Positions 1 through 10,776 of a stretch of 64,000 bases of DNA are shown piece by piece (the stretch's first letter is position 1; each line of letters begins with the position of its first letter). Origin of the DNA: Basidiobolus meristosporus CBS 931.73 (Eukaryota > Basidiobolomycota > Basidiobolomycetes > Basidiobolales > Basidiobolaceae); contig MCFE01000001.1 in the NCBI GenBank assembly GCA_002104905.1, positions 281,099 through 345,098 of the forward strand, given 5' to 3'. The notes under the pieces were generated by a model. The model searched no databases. It was not told the origin of the DNA and saw nothing but the letters and a program-made list of their open reading frames with translations. Made by a program: the position numbers and the translations under genes.

Positions 1-52
1 TCAATGTAATCCTACACGTCATCCAACAATTGGTTTGAATTCCACCGGATCA

Positions 53-107
53 ATATCATGGGAATTAGAATAAATGGGTTATATCATGGGAATTAGAATA
101 AATGGGT
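53..107. repeat. 28-bp tandem duplication
   Basis: Two adjacent, essentially identical copies of a 28-bp AT-rich unit (53-80 and 81-107) lie upstream of the SRP receptor gene. Nothing else is recognised in the first 246 bases. Confidence 0.85.
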
Positions 108-246
108 CGGTGATTTGGAATTCATGATGATTTGTTAATACGATCCTCGAGAGAGCGGCGCTGAGTGCGAGTGCGAGTGCGATTAAAGTCCTCGAGAAAC
201 CACTGCTTGCTTCCAGCCCATTTTTCCCACTGTTTGTCTCGAGAAT

Positions 247-2580
247 ATGATAGATCTGATTACTGTACTGACCAAGAGTGGTATCGTGTTGTGGTCCAAA
301 TCGTACGCTTCCATCCAAGGCTCTCCGATAAACTCGTTGGTGAAAGAGGTGTTGATCGAAGAACGCGGTGGGGATAACACCTACACTCGCGATTCTTATG
401 TGCTCAACTGGACTTTCGCAAACGAGTTGGATCTGGTCTTCGTGGTATGTGAGGTGTATCCTCGACAACAAAATATGCTACATACTAATCGTTACCCTTA
501 CAACCACAACCGTGCCATCTTCCTCCGCTAGATTGTCAACCAGAAGATCTTACAGCTCACCTACATAGATGAACTCTTGGAAACGGTCAAGCAGGTGTTT
601 TGCAAGGCATACGGCCAGGAGGTAAAACTCCAAGGGGAACTACCCGTCATCGAGTTCGACAACAAATTTGAAACCATCCTTCAACACGTCGAGTCAAAGG
701 ATGCTCAAGCCAGAAAATCCAGGGTTCCCAAACGTTTTGAGGAAACAAAGAAATTCAACAACACCCTGGAAGGTTCCAAGGTGAAGCCAGGTACGTACCG
801 CGTATCGCTCCCTGGCCACGAAGCGTTTCACTAAGTATTTCGCTTGATTTCCCCCACGCCACTCATGTCACAGCCAGCAAGCAAGAGACTGGCACTGTGG
901 ATCCGGACGAGATTGCTAAAAATATTGAAGCACTGCGCTCCCGCAAGTCACCCAAGATGGGAGGGAAGAACCCCCGTGGGAAGAAGGTCACTCAATCCCC
1001 AACTTTGTCAGAGTAAGTTTCTCTAGCTGCGTAAATTAGCGTATTAGCACATGCTGAATGTTTCTCCTCCTACCAGCGACGGGGTGAAGAAGGGTAAGAA
1101 GAAGGAGCTCCGAGTATGGGATGATGGAAAGGTAACCAAGTCGCAGATGGAGCGACTGGATTACAGTAACAAGGAGGCTGGTGACCAACAGCAGCATAAT
1201 GCTGGGTTGGAGCAGTTGGTAAGCGGGGGAACCGAGTAGCCTTTTCGAACTGTTCATGGCATTGACTCAGGTCTCAACAGGTCGACCGGAATGCATTTAA
1301 GAAATCCTCTGAAGAAGGGATATTTGAGGTCCAGGATCTCTCCGAGTCTGAGGAGAGTGACTTTGAGATCGCTGGCGAGGAAGCCGCTGCACCTGACAGC
1401 CGGTTTATGTCTTTCTTCAAGTCGGTTACTGGGCAGAAGGTGATCACCGAGGAAGATCTGAGACCAGTGCTTGCACAAATGAAAGAGCATCTCATCAAAA
1501 AGAACGTTGCTGCCGACATCTCTGCCCATCTGTGCGAGTCGGTTTCCAAGAGCATTGTTGGACAAAAACTGGGCAGCTTCGATAGTAAGTGTGCCGACAG
1601 CAGAGTAATCGGCGGCCTTTCATTGACCATGATTTAAATCACTTGTAGGTCTAGCAAAGGCGGTAAAGCGTGCCATGGAATCTGCGCTCAAGAGGATCCT
1701 AACCCCTCGCACTTCCGTCGACTTGTTGCGTGACATCGCTGTCGCTCGCCAGGAGAACCGTCCATATAGTATAGTGTTTATTGGTGTTAACGGGGTGGGG
1801 AAATCCACGAACCTTTCCAAAACCTGCTTTTGGCTGCTGCAGAACAAAATGAAAGTACTGATCGCTGCCTGCGATACGTTCAGATCTGGTGCAGTTGAGC
1901 AGCTGCGTGTTCATGCTCGCAATCTCAAGGCGCTCGAACAGAACGCCGTCGTCGACCTCTTTGAAAGAGGCTACGGCAAGGATTCGGCCACTATTGCCAA
2001 AGAGGCCATTGCATATGGTAAGAACGCAGACCACCCCCGACATTTCCGGAACTTGTCCTCTAACTTCCCCCGTATAGGTAAGACGAATGGGTACGACGTT
2101 GTTCTAATCGATACTGCCGGGCGTATGCAAGACAACGAACCGCTGATGCGTGCATTAGCCAAGGTAACCGTTAGCCTAGACCGACTCTATTCCGCTCAAC
2201 CTCTAACGCTTTTACAGCTTGTTTCGGTGAATAATCCTGACAAAATCATCTTCGTGGGTGAAGCACTGGTCGGTAACGAGGCTGTCGACCAATTGAAGAA
2301 GTTCAACCAAGCCTTGAAGGATTTCTCCGGGCTTCAGAACCCCCGTCACATTGACGGAATCATTCTCACCAAGTTCGACACGATCGATGACAAGGTAAAC
2401 ACGACCATAATTGCATTAAGCAGAGCAATCCGCTGACTTCTTACACACAAGGTTGGTGCTGCGCTGTCGATGACCTTTACCACTGGGCAGCCGATCCTCT
2501 TTGTCGGCACTGGGCAGACCTACACTGATTTAAAGAACATGCGTGTGGGCAATGTAGTTCAAGCATTGCTGAAGGATTAG
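247..2580 (+). CDS. SRP101: Signal recognition particle receptor alpha subunit (SRalpha)
   Basis: This is the peripheral ER-membrane GTPase that docks SRP-ribosome complexes at the translocon. I place nine exons: 247-444, 532-790, 874-1012, 1077-1218, 1281-1584, 1649-2017, 2078-2163, 2218-2394 and 2452-2580, all with GT-AG introns of 54-87 nt. They give about 600 aa, normal for the family. The N-terminus ([16 protein letters not shown]) is the longin-like SRX domain that binds SRbeta. A basic KKGKKK linker follows, then the NG domain with P-loop NGVGKSTN, the [12 protein letters not shown] motif, DTAGRMQ, the TKFDTIDDK specificity loop and a C-terminal FVGTGQ motif. The start matches the conserved SRX N-terminus. 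Nothing looks broken. It is the leftmost gene seen. Confidence 0.95.
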
Positions 2581-2982
2581 TGGAGATTGTTTACGTTTAC
2601 TTTTTAATATCCAGCTTCACGAGGTTTCTGTATATAAATCATCTCAATCACCTAAATCACCGCCAGTCAATAAAATGCTATATTTGGACCTGGCTATCTT
2701 TACATCTACGGGCATCTATATTAAGCAGCCACTCTTTGTCTATTACATTTGCATGCCCTATAGGCCAAGTTGGATTGTCGTTTAAAGTTCAATAGCCAAC
2801 GCATGAATCTATCTTGATTGGCTTGTGGAATCTTCGACAACATCTCCTCCACACAAACCAATCAAGTAATATTTCGAATTGCCTACCAAAAAGCGGATTG
2901 ACTCGGGTATTGTATACACGCAACGTGTTGGTTAAATAGCCCCCTGGCATGAGCCAATGACCCTTTACCCAAGGTTATCGTA
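2581..2982. other. Intergenic region
   Basis: AT-rich spacer between the SRP receptor stop and the AGM1 start. It should hold the 3' UTR of one gene and the promoter of the other. The short open frame here shows no family features. No RNA gene or repeat is recognised. Confidence 0.5.
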
Positions 2983-4754
2983 ATGTCCTTCGACCTAGAC
3001 AACATCAAACAAGCTTCTGCTAGCCATCCCGTGCCAGAGGGTGTGACCTTTGCCTATGGTACTGCTGGTTTCCGTATGCAGTAAGTGCCGGTTGCTCTTT
3101 GCTGCTTTGAGCGGGTCGCTTACGTTTCTTACCTCCCTCTAGTGCCGACCTTTTGGATTCCGTCATCTTTAGAACTGCTATCTTGGCCGTCCTTCGCTCC
3201 AAGAAACTCGACGGCAAAACCATTGGTATCATGATCACCGCCTCCCACAACCCTGAGCAGGTTCATCTTGACGATTTTTTCGCATCCCTTCACAGCGGCG
3301 GCTGACCATACTGTTTCTAGGATAACGGTGTAAAGGTTGTCGACCCTTTGGGTGAGATGCTCGAGCAAAGCTGGGAAGTTTACGCTACTCAGCTTGCCAA
3401 CGCCCGCACTCCCTCAAATCTGGTCGAGGAGCTCGTGAAGATCATTCTTGCTGCCAAGATCGATCTCTCCAAGCCAGCAAGAATCGTCTTCGCCAGAGAC
3501 ACAAGGCCCAGTGGCCCAGCTCTGGTTACCTCCTTGATCGATGGTTTGAAGGCTACTGAGGCTCAGTTCATCGACCATCAAATCAAGACCACTCCTCAAC
3601 TTCACTACGTGGTTCGTTGCCTGAATACCGCTGGCACCCCTGAGGCATACGGAGAGCCTACCGAAGAGGGTTACTACAACAAGCTCGCCATCGCATTCAA
3701 GAAGCTCACCCAAGGCAAGCGTAGACTCTCTCCTTTGTACGTTGACTGTGCCAACGGTGTGGGTGCTCCTAAGCTTCGCAACTTGGCCAAGGTAATCGGC
3801 GAAGATACCCTCGAGGTCAACATCGTCAACGACGAAATCGATACCAAGGGCAAGCTCAACTTCCAGTGTGGTGCTGATTTTGTGAAGGTCAATCAAAACT
3901 TCCCCCACGGTATGTCGCTTAGCTATGGTGATCGTGCTTGCTCCTTCGACGGGGACGCTGACCGTATTGTCTACTACTATGTGGACTCTGACAACAAGAC
4001 CTTCAAGCTTTTGGACGGTGACAAGATCTCTGGTTTGGCTGCCATGTACATCAGAGAGCTTGTCCAGGCTGCTGGCTTGGAGGGTGTGAATGTTGGGGTG
4101 GTACAAACTGCTTACGCCAATGGCAACTCCACCACATACCTCACCAAGAACCTTGGTCTTCCAGTGTCTTGTGTATGCACTGGTGTCAAGCATCTTCACC
4201 ACGAAGCCGAGAAGTATGATGTCGGAGTCTACTTTGAAGCCAACGGTCACGGCACTGTCGTTTTCAGCCCCCAAGCCATGCGCACTATTCATACCACCGA
4301 AGGACGCACTCCTGCTCAGGCTGCTGCCATTGAGCAATTGCGTGCTTTGACCGAGGTGATCAACCAAGCGGTTGGTGACGCCATTTCGGACATGTTGCTT
4401 GTGGAGGCTATCCTTACCCACCGTCAATGGAGCTTGAAGGAGTGGGATCAAGCCTACACCGACTTGCCCAGTCGCTTGGTTAAAGTGGTCGTCGATGATC
4501 GTACCATCTTCAAGACCACCAAGGCTGACACTGTATTGACCTCTCCTGAAGGATTGCAGTCCAAGATCGATGAGCTTGTTGCCAAATACAAGGATGGGAG
4601 ATCTTTCGTTCGTCCCTCCGGCACCGAAGATGTTGTCCGTGTGTATGCCGAGGCTGCTACCCGCCACGAGTGTGACGAGCTTGCCTTCAAGGTCGGTGGG
4701 CTCATCTTCGACCAAGCTGGTGGTAAGGGCGACCGTCCCCGGGAATTCTTGTAA
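2983..4754 (+). CDS. AGM1: Phosphoacetylglucosamine mutase
   Basis: Cytosolic enzyme that interconverts GlcNAc-6-phosphate and GlcNAc-1-phosphate, a step to UDP-GlcNAc used for chitin and glycosylation. Three exons, 2983-3080, 3143-3260 and 3321-4754, give 549 aa, close to the usual length. Visible motifs are the N-terminal [10 protein letters not shown] substrate loop, the active-site serine loop [14 protein letters not shown], the metal-binding FDGDADR loop, and the C-terminal phosphate-binding [17 protein letters not shown]. The first intron splits a histidine codon and the second interrupts the active-site loop directly after PEQ. An open frame of more than 450 codons on the opposite strand is a codon-bias shadow. 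Confidence 0.96.
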
Positions 4755-4969
4755 GCGATCCAATTCGAATAGCATTTCACACTAATTGCAATCTCTGTTC
4801 AATCCTGAATAAATTGAAATAACCTCCGTTTGTAATATAATCAGCTTATTTATTGAAATATCCATCACCCGATTGCTTTCGGTTTCTTTTATACATGTAT
4901 ATGTATATATATAATTTATCTGGTTGATACTTTTTTGCTTATTTATATTTGATCGTATTATCCGCGTGC

Positions 4970-6502
4970 CTAGACAGAAGTTGTAGTGGAGCTGGAGATA
5001 CTAGTAGGGGAGGTTGGTTCAGCTGGTGGGCCCGATTCTGCACTAGTGGGAGCACTCGGCTCGCCACTAGTTGGAGCAGTTTCTGCACTGGTAGGAGCAC
5101 CAGACTCAGCCGGACTCGACTCAGCATTGGTAGGGGCACTTGACTCACTAGGGGAACTAGGTTCACCACTAGTGGGAGCACTGGACTCTGCCGGGCTCGA
5201 CTCAGCACTGGTAGGGGTACTTGACTCGCCAGGGGAACTAGGTTCACCACTAGTTGGAGCACCCGACGCTACCGGACTCGACTCAGCACTGGTAGGGGCA
5301 CTTGACTCACCAGGGGCGCTAGATTCACCGCTAGTGGGAGCACTTGACTCTGCCGGACTCGACTCAGCACTGGTAGGGGCACTTGACTCACTAGGGGAAC
5401 TAGGCTCGCCGCCAGTGGGAGCACTTGATTCTGCCAGACTCGACTCAGCACTGGTAGGGGCACTTGGCTCACTAGGGGAACTAGGCTCGCCGCTAGTGGG
5501 AGCACTTGATTCTGCTGGACTCGCCTCAGCACTGGTAGGGGCACTTGACTCACCAGGGGAGCTAGGTTCACCGCTAGTGGGAGCACTTGATTCTGCTGGA
5601 CTCGACTCAGCACTGGTAGGGGCACTTGACTCACTAGGGGAACTAGGCTCGCCGCTAGTAGGGGCACCAGACTCAGCCGGACTCGACTCAGCACTGGTAG
5701 GGGCACTTGACTCACCAGGGGAGCTAGGTTCACCGCTAGTGGGAGCGCTTGATTCTGCTGGACTCGACTCAGCACCAGTAGGAGCACCGGACTCACCAGG
5801 GGAACTAGGCTCGCCGCTAGTAGGAGCACTTGATTCTGCCGGACTCGACTCAGCACTGGTAGGGGCACTTGATTCGCTAGGGGAACTGGGCTCACTGCTA
5901 GTAGGAGCACCAGACTCAACCGGACTCGACTCAGCACTGGTAGGGGCACTTGACTCACCAGGAGAGCTAGGTTCGCCGCTAGTGGGAGCACTTGACTCAT
6001 TAGGGGAACTAGGCTCACTGCTAGTAGGAGCACTTGATTCTGCCGGACTCGACTCAGCACCAGTAGGGGTACCGGACTCACCAGGGGAACTGGGCTCACC
6101 GCTAGTGGGAGCACTTGATTCTGCCGGACTCGACTCGGCACCAGTAGGGGTACCGGACTCACCAGGGGAACTGGGCTCGCCGCTAGTAGGAGCACTTGAT
6201 TCTGCTGGACTCGACTGTACACTAGTAGGCCCGGTTGACATGGGTACACCGGGTGTAGTTGAAGTGTGGAAAGTTGAGGTAGTCACCGACGATATAACAT
6301 TGGTGCTGGTAACCGTGCTCAAACCCGTAAAAGTAGTTGTGGTGGTCGTTTGATAAGAGAGCACTGATTGTAGCAATTTGGGAAAATTGTCATCGGGACC
6401 CTCGGGATTCTCAGCCTCGATCCATCCTTGGTGAATTGGGGAGGAGTTAGAAACCAATGTGAGCGAGGCCAACACGGCGAGGAAGAAGGCTTTGGAAAGC
6501 AT
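4970..6502 (-). CDS. Secreted Ser/Thr/Pro-rich mucin-like repeat protein
   Basis: Predicted 510 aa, single exon. The protein starts MLSKAFFLAVLASLTLVSNS, a clear signal peptide. A short acidic segment (EAENPEGPDDNFPKLL) follows, then a Thr-rich stretch with TTTTTT, then about 370 residues of tandem units alternating SSPAESSAPTSGEP-like and SSPGESGTPTGAE-like blocks. This makes a 27-residue, 81-bp period with many variants. The composition predicts heavy O-glycosylation and a cell-wall or secreted location. The C-terminus (SISSSTTTSV) is not hydrophobic, so a GPI anchor is not evident. An in-frame Met 27 codons upstream exists, but a TATAAA box lies between it and this Met, so I prefer the start at 6502. 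Family unknown. The repeats leave both strands open in several frames. Confidence 0.85.
   Translation of the reverse strand: MLSKAFFLAVLASLTLVSNSSPIHQGWIEAENPEGPDDNFPKLLQSVLSYQTTTTTTFTGLSTVTSTNVISSVTTSTFHTSTTPGVPMSTGPTSVQSSPAESSAPTSGEPSSPGESGTPTGAESSPAESSAPTSGEPSSPGESGTPTGAESSPAESSAPTSSEPSSPNESSAPTSGEPSSPGESSAPTSAESSPVESGAPTSSEPSSPSESSAPTSAESSPAESSAPTSGEPSSPGESGAPTGAESSPAESSAPTSGEPSSPGESSAPTSAESSPAESGAPTSGEPSSPSESSAPTSAESSPAESSAPTSGEPSSPGESSAPTSAEASPAESSAPTSGEPSSPSEPSAPTSAESSLAESSAPTGGEPSSPSESSAPTSAESSPAESSAPTSGESSAPGESSAPTSAESSPVASGAPTSGEPSSPGESSTPTSAESSPAESSAPTSGEPSSPSESSAPTNAESSPAESGAPTSAETAPTSGEPSAPTSAESGPPAEPTSPTSISSSTTTSV
4990..6230. repeat. 81-bp coding minisatellite
   Basis: Tandem, imperfect 81-bp repeats encode the 27-residue Ser/Pro/Glu/Thr units of the mucin-like gene. 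Unit variants (GAP versus SAP, GAE versus SAE) recur in blocks, as expected from unequal exchange. Confidence 0.85.
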
Positions 6503-6560
6503 AGCAACAGAGGGAACAGAATGAGTGACTGTGGAACCAGGCTGATGCACCTTGGGCCTC

Positions 6561-6566
6561 TTTATA
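6561..6566 (-). promoter_or_regulatory. TATA box of the mucin-like gene
   Basis: TATAAA on the minus strand about 60 bp upstream of the preferred start at 6502 and downstream of the alternative upstream Met at 6583. It supports the shorter protein. Confidence 0.6.
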
Positions 6567-6583
6567 CTGCGCGGTGGTTGCAA

Positions 6584-7435
6584 AAATAGCCTTGATTACT
6601 GACGTGATTATGGTATTTTTGCGGTAGACACCATGTCCACACAGCTATCCATGGAGCATATAAATAACCAAGAACCTACTCCACAACATCACGAATAGGC
6701 ACCAGTAGGCAAGCGATATTATTAACCTTGAGGCAACCCCGCGTTTGCCACTGAGGAAAGACCACTTGCATAAGCTCAGATCAATGCTAAGAGGCAATGC
6801 ATAAATCACCGGAGGTTATTTTTAGCCCGGGTTTACTTATTGACTGACGGTGGTGGTCTAGCCAATTCGTTACCAACCCATTGTTGCTGTTACATCATTC
6901 CCCAGAGTGACTTACTATTTGTACGCGCTTCAGATGGAACAATTACCCGATTCTGAGGGTGAGCCTATCACCTGGCATGAAGCGTTCTCACCGGCCCAAA
7001 CCAATAACAGCGTTGGATGTGTTGTGTTGTCAGGATCTTCATATGTTGCTCTAGGTGAGCCATACAAGGGCAATCATTCGTGTGCTGTCATTCTGGACGG
7101 TGCTACAATCAAGGCTAGCGATGAGTCATTCTGCTTTGAGCAATGATAAGGTTGTCCCACAGCCACATAAATCCAAAAATCAATCCTAATGTAAAGGTCT
7201 GGTGACGCAAATCTTAAATGCCGAGATCAGTTCGCATCCACAAGTAGCGATTTACCAAGTGCTTTTGACACATTCCGATTTTCCTGGGGGTCAGGCTTAA
7301 GCGATGATTGGGGAGTTGATGGCAGAATATATAGTTGATGCCCCTGTCAACTGGACCTCAGTGTACTTTGGGTCTATACTCTTTTTGTAGCGCACCAAAC
7401 CTTGCAACCTCGCGAAAGTTCTTATCACTGCAACA
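6584..7435. other. Intergenic region with divergent promoters
   Basis: Spacer between the mucin-like gene and the mitochondrial carrier. A plus-strand TATAAATA lies at about 6659-6666 and could drive a short plus-strand transcript over the ORF at 6907-7146. Nothing else is recognised. Confidence 0.4.
6907..7146 (+). CDS. Small hypothetical ORF, possibly a last exon
   Basis: An open stretch of about 79 codons with protein-like composition (TYYLYALQMEQLPDSEGEP at its start, ending DESFCFEQ) and three cysteines. It follows an acceptor-like CCCCAG at about 6901-6906, so it may be the terminal exon of a small gene whose first exon I could not place. A TATAAATA lies about 240 bp upstream. The family is not recognised and it may be spurious. 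Confidence 0.25.
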   Translation: MTYYLYALQMEQLPDSEGEPITWHEAFSPAQTNNSVGCVVLSGSSYVALGEPYKGNHSCAVILDGATIKASDESFCFEQ

Positions 7436-8782
7436 ATGGCTACCAAGCAAATAACTAAGCCTGAGATCTCCGTCAAACGTATCTACTTGTTGCGAAGCCT
7501 CAACCTGCCTCTTCACCCACTAAGCCTTGCCCTTTCTAGCTCTCCCATTCCACCTTCAGTTTGTGGCTGGTGCCGTTGCTGGAGTCAGTGAGATCCTGAC
7601 CATGTACCCCCTGGATGGTATGTCATAGAGTGCTATTTCAAGGACCAGCCAGATACTCATTGTTTGCTAGTTGTCAAAACCAGGTTCCAACTTCAGGTTG
7701 GAAAAGGCGGTGCCGAAGGGTACACCTCTATTGCGGACTGCTTCAGAAAGATTATCAAGACTGAAGGGTACACGGACCAACTCCCAAAGCCTTCCCTTTG
7801 GACTTCCGTGCTAACCAGCCTATCTTGAATATAGCTTTGGCCGCTTGTACCGTGGTATCATCCCCCCTGTCATGGTCGAGGCTCCTAAGCGTGCCATTAA
7901 GTTTGCCGCTAACGAGCAATACAGTATACTGTACAAGAACCTCTTCGGGATGCCTAAAATGACCCAATCCCTATCCATTCTCACTGGTGTCAGCGCTGGT
8001 GTTACTGAAGCCTTTGTGGTTGTTTCCTTTGAGCTGGTGAAGATTCGTTTGCAAGACAAGAACAACGTAAGTGGCTCATCCCCAGACACGACTTCTTCCC
8101 CATTTTTAGGTGCTAATGTTTACAACAGGCTGGTAGATATAATGGCACAATGGATTGTGTTAGAAAGATCCTTGCTGAAGAAGGTAGGGTTTGTCTTTGT
8201 GCATATGGTCCCAGAGTCAAGTATTGATGGGAGCCCACTCTTCACGACAGGTCCTCTCGCTTTCTTCAAGGGCCTGGAGGCCACCATATACCGCCACGCC
8301 TTCTGGAACGGTGGCTATTTCGGAGTGATTTATGGAGTAAGATCTGCTCTCCCCGAGGCTCAGGTAAATCTTACGTTGATAAGCAATCTCTAAACGTACC
8401 AGCTTTTAAACAATCAACCAAAGACCAAGCAGGGTGAATTGCTTCGCAACTTCACGGCAGGAGCCATTGGCGGCACCGCCGGTACCCTCCTCAACACACC
8501 ATTCGATGTTGTCAAAACCAGAATTCAGAACCAAGCCCCTGGAATCATTCCCAAGTACAACTGGGCCTTCCCAGCCATCAAGACCGTTTACAAGGAGGAA
8601 GGGTAAGGAACTGATATAGCATGTGTAGTAGTGCCCATCAAATGACTCACGAATATCCATGCAGATTCGGCGCTTTGTACAAAGGATTCGTTCCCAAGGT
8701 GCTGAGATTAGGACCAGGTGGAGGTATCTTGCTGGTGGTCTTCGACCAAGTCAGCACCCTTCTGCGGAAGAACTTCATGTAA
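7436..8782 (+). CDS. ODC1: Mitochondrial 2-oxodicarboxylate carrier
   Basis: Inner-membrane SLC25 carrier that exchanges 2-oxoadipate and 2-oxoglutarate, linked to lysine metabolism. Eight exons, 7436-7478, 7540-7617, 7671-7767, 7835-8066, 8129-8183, 8251-8363, 8403-8602 and 8665-8782, give 311 aa. The N-terminus PLPFHLQFVAGAVAGVSE matches the family and sets the acceptor at 7539/7540. Three carrier repeats are visible, with signature motifs YPLDVVKTR, SFELVKIR and TPFDVVKTR. In the second motif the usual proline is serine. The substrate-site-like AFWNGGYFGVIYGVR and the end LRLGPGGGILLVVFDQV also fit. The 39-nt intron at 8364-8402 is the shortest here. Confidence 0.93.
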
Positions 8783-9232
8783 TCAAGCACTCTGTATACC
8801 CACTACCCACTTCCCACTACCCACTACTACTCCAAGTGATTCCCGACTCTGTCCCATTCCACCAATGCTTCCTCCCCTCAATTCAAACTTCAAATGAAAT
8901 AAGGAACATTCCACTGACGTTCAACGGAAAGAATTGTACTACACTTGGTGGAACCCACCGGAACAGGTTATTGCTGTCAAATAAGTTTCCCAAACACCCA
9001 ATGCAAATGTACGTCCCAAGTGCCCAATCAATATCACCACTCGGATCAAACATTCCAATTCGGAGAAATCCAGAATGCCATCACTTGGACCAAATATCGG
9101 TTTCAAACAAATGGGCATTAGTCTCCGAGAGGTGGGGATGATCTGGATATAAGCGGGCGAGCCCTGGCCCAGCCAACACGTAGCCTTTCCTTCTAAACCC
9201 ACTGGTTAGGCCAGCTCTAACTTCCTTCTGTG
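8783..9232. other. Intergenic region
   Basis: Contains a short run of imperfect CACTACCCA-type repeats near 8803-8827. No gene or RNA feature is recognised. Confidence 0.45.
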
Positions 9233-10629
9233 ATGTATAAAATCCCCTTAATTCTCGTATTGGTTAAATTGATATCAGGAGGGATTGGAGTTCCCTTGGA
9301 AGACGTGGAGTCGGAGAGCGTATGTTATGACCATCCGAACCCGCTGGATGTCGACGATGTTGTTCCCACGGATTGTAGCTATTTCTCGGAGGAGAATACT
9401 TACAAACAGGAACAACCGGCGATGAGGCTGGCTTCTTTTCGATGCACTGAAAGCCCGGCAGTCTGCGAAAAAGCCAAAGCTACATTCCAAATAGCTTTTG
9501 ATCTCTTGGGCAACGTGATAGAGTTCAAGCGGCCGGTGAACGTGAAGGCGTCCTATGTAAATTATTGTCGAGATATGGGATGGTGTCGTTCGTCGTTGCT
9601 AGGTAAGTGAAGCACCTCCATGCGAGGAGCGCCAGAGCACTAATAGAGATGTGTAGGCTATGCCGGCCCGGCCAGAAGTATCCGATTGAAAAGTAGCGAT
9701 GGAAAGTACCGAATGTATCCACAGGGATTGGTGAAGCAAATGAACTCGACGGACTCTTCGCGGTTCAGTGGACTAGACATTCAGGCTACCTTTAACTCCG
9801 AGACGAGGTTTTGGTTCCAAGTGGTAAGTGGCCAACGTGAACCTCATCACCCCTCTCAACTCGAGCTCACCAACAAACAACCCAGGACAACAACCCCATC
9901 AAGAGAGGCCAATACGATTTCCTCTCAGTGATTCTTCACGAGCTGGTCCATGGCCTAGGCTTTACCACCCAGTGGAACAGCTACTACAACATTGGCTTAA
10001 TGCCAAGGCCAAGCTTTTCCAACTCGAGAAACGGCCGGGCAAGATTCTCCGGCTTCACCGAGAACGCTTTCGACCAATACCTAGTGGAGGTGCCGACCAT
10101 GACCAAACTAACCAAGATTGCCGACCAGATAAGCAGCAAGTTACGCTCGCAGGAGTATGAACGCGTTTCCTCAAAAGCAGGGATTCTTCGAAAGTTCCAG
10201 GATTCGGTGGATTCCCACCTTCCCAGGGATCTGCTGAAGGCCGTTACAAAGCCCCGAACCATCGGATTCCTTCCAAAAAATTCCAAGGATGTCATCTTCT
10301 TGGAGACCTCGATCCGTAGATTCACGCAGGGTAGCTCGCTATGTCACCTGGATTACCGAAGCAACCTCAACTCGCCCGATTTCGTGATGAAATACAAGAG
10401 CGGGCCTGGCTCGATTCAATCAAAGCTGAGCAAGATCAAGCTAAACAAATACTCCCCGATCGGCCCTCAGCTTATCAGCATTCTGGAAACCTTGGGATAC
10501 AAGATAAACCCAAATCCCAGGCCATTGTCAGAGCTGCTTCCCCACTGGGGCAACAAGCGACTGGAATCGAATGAAGTGCACGAGCACTCGAAGCAATTCA
10601 CGGCTGACGAAGAGCTGCTTTTGAGATGA
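9233..10629 (+). CDS. Secreted putative zinc metalloprotease (HEXXH)
   Basis: Three exons (9233-9602, 9657-9823, 9886-10629) give about 426 aa. The N-terminus MYKIPLILVLVKLISGGIG is a signal peptide. A Cys-containing region follows (CYDHPNP, DCSYF, CTESPAVCEKA, YCRDMGWC). The centre carries HELVHGLGFTTQW, a HEXXHxxG zinc-binding helix in which H, E and H would be metal ligand, base and ligand. No His/Asp at the usual metzincin third position follows the motif, so the third ligand is unknown; HLDY farther downstream is a candidate. There is no transmembrane segment after the signal peptide. I do not recognise a named family. Its 3' end converges on NPR3 148 bp away. Confidence 0.75.
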
Positions 10630-10776
10630 ACAAATCCACCACCGATGAAGGGCAGGTTTTAAGACGAACAGTGACCTTTATTTACATGGATAATTGGCGT
10701 TCAGTGCTGTGCTGTGTTGTGTTGAGATGTATATAGATTTAGGAGGGATTAACTTGTGCGTAGCCATTGTATAGAC

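Noticed and set aside
3414-4775. 453-codon minus-strand open frame opposite AGM1
   Set aside because: Lies entirely antisense to a well-conserved enzyme; open because of the codon bias of the real gene.
4986-6353. 455-codon plus-strand and 326-codon minus-strand frames in the mucin gene
   Set aside because: Products of the 81-bp repeat being open in several frames. Only the frame with signal peptide, Thr stalk and TATA box is credible.
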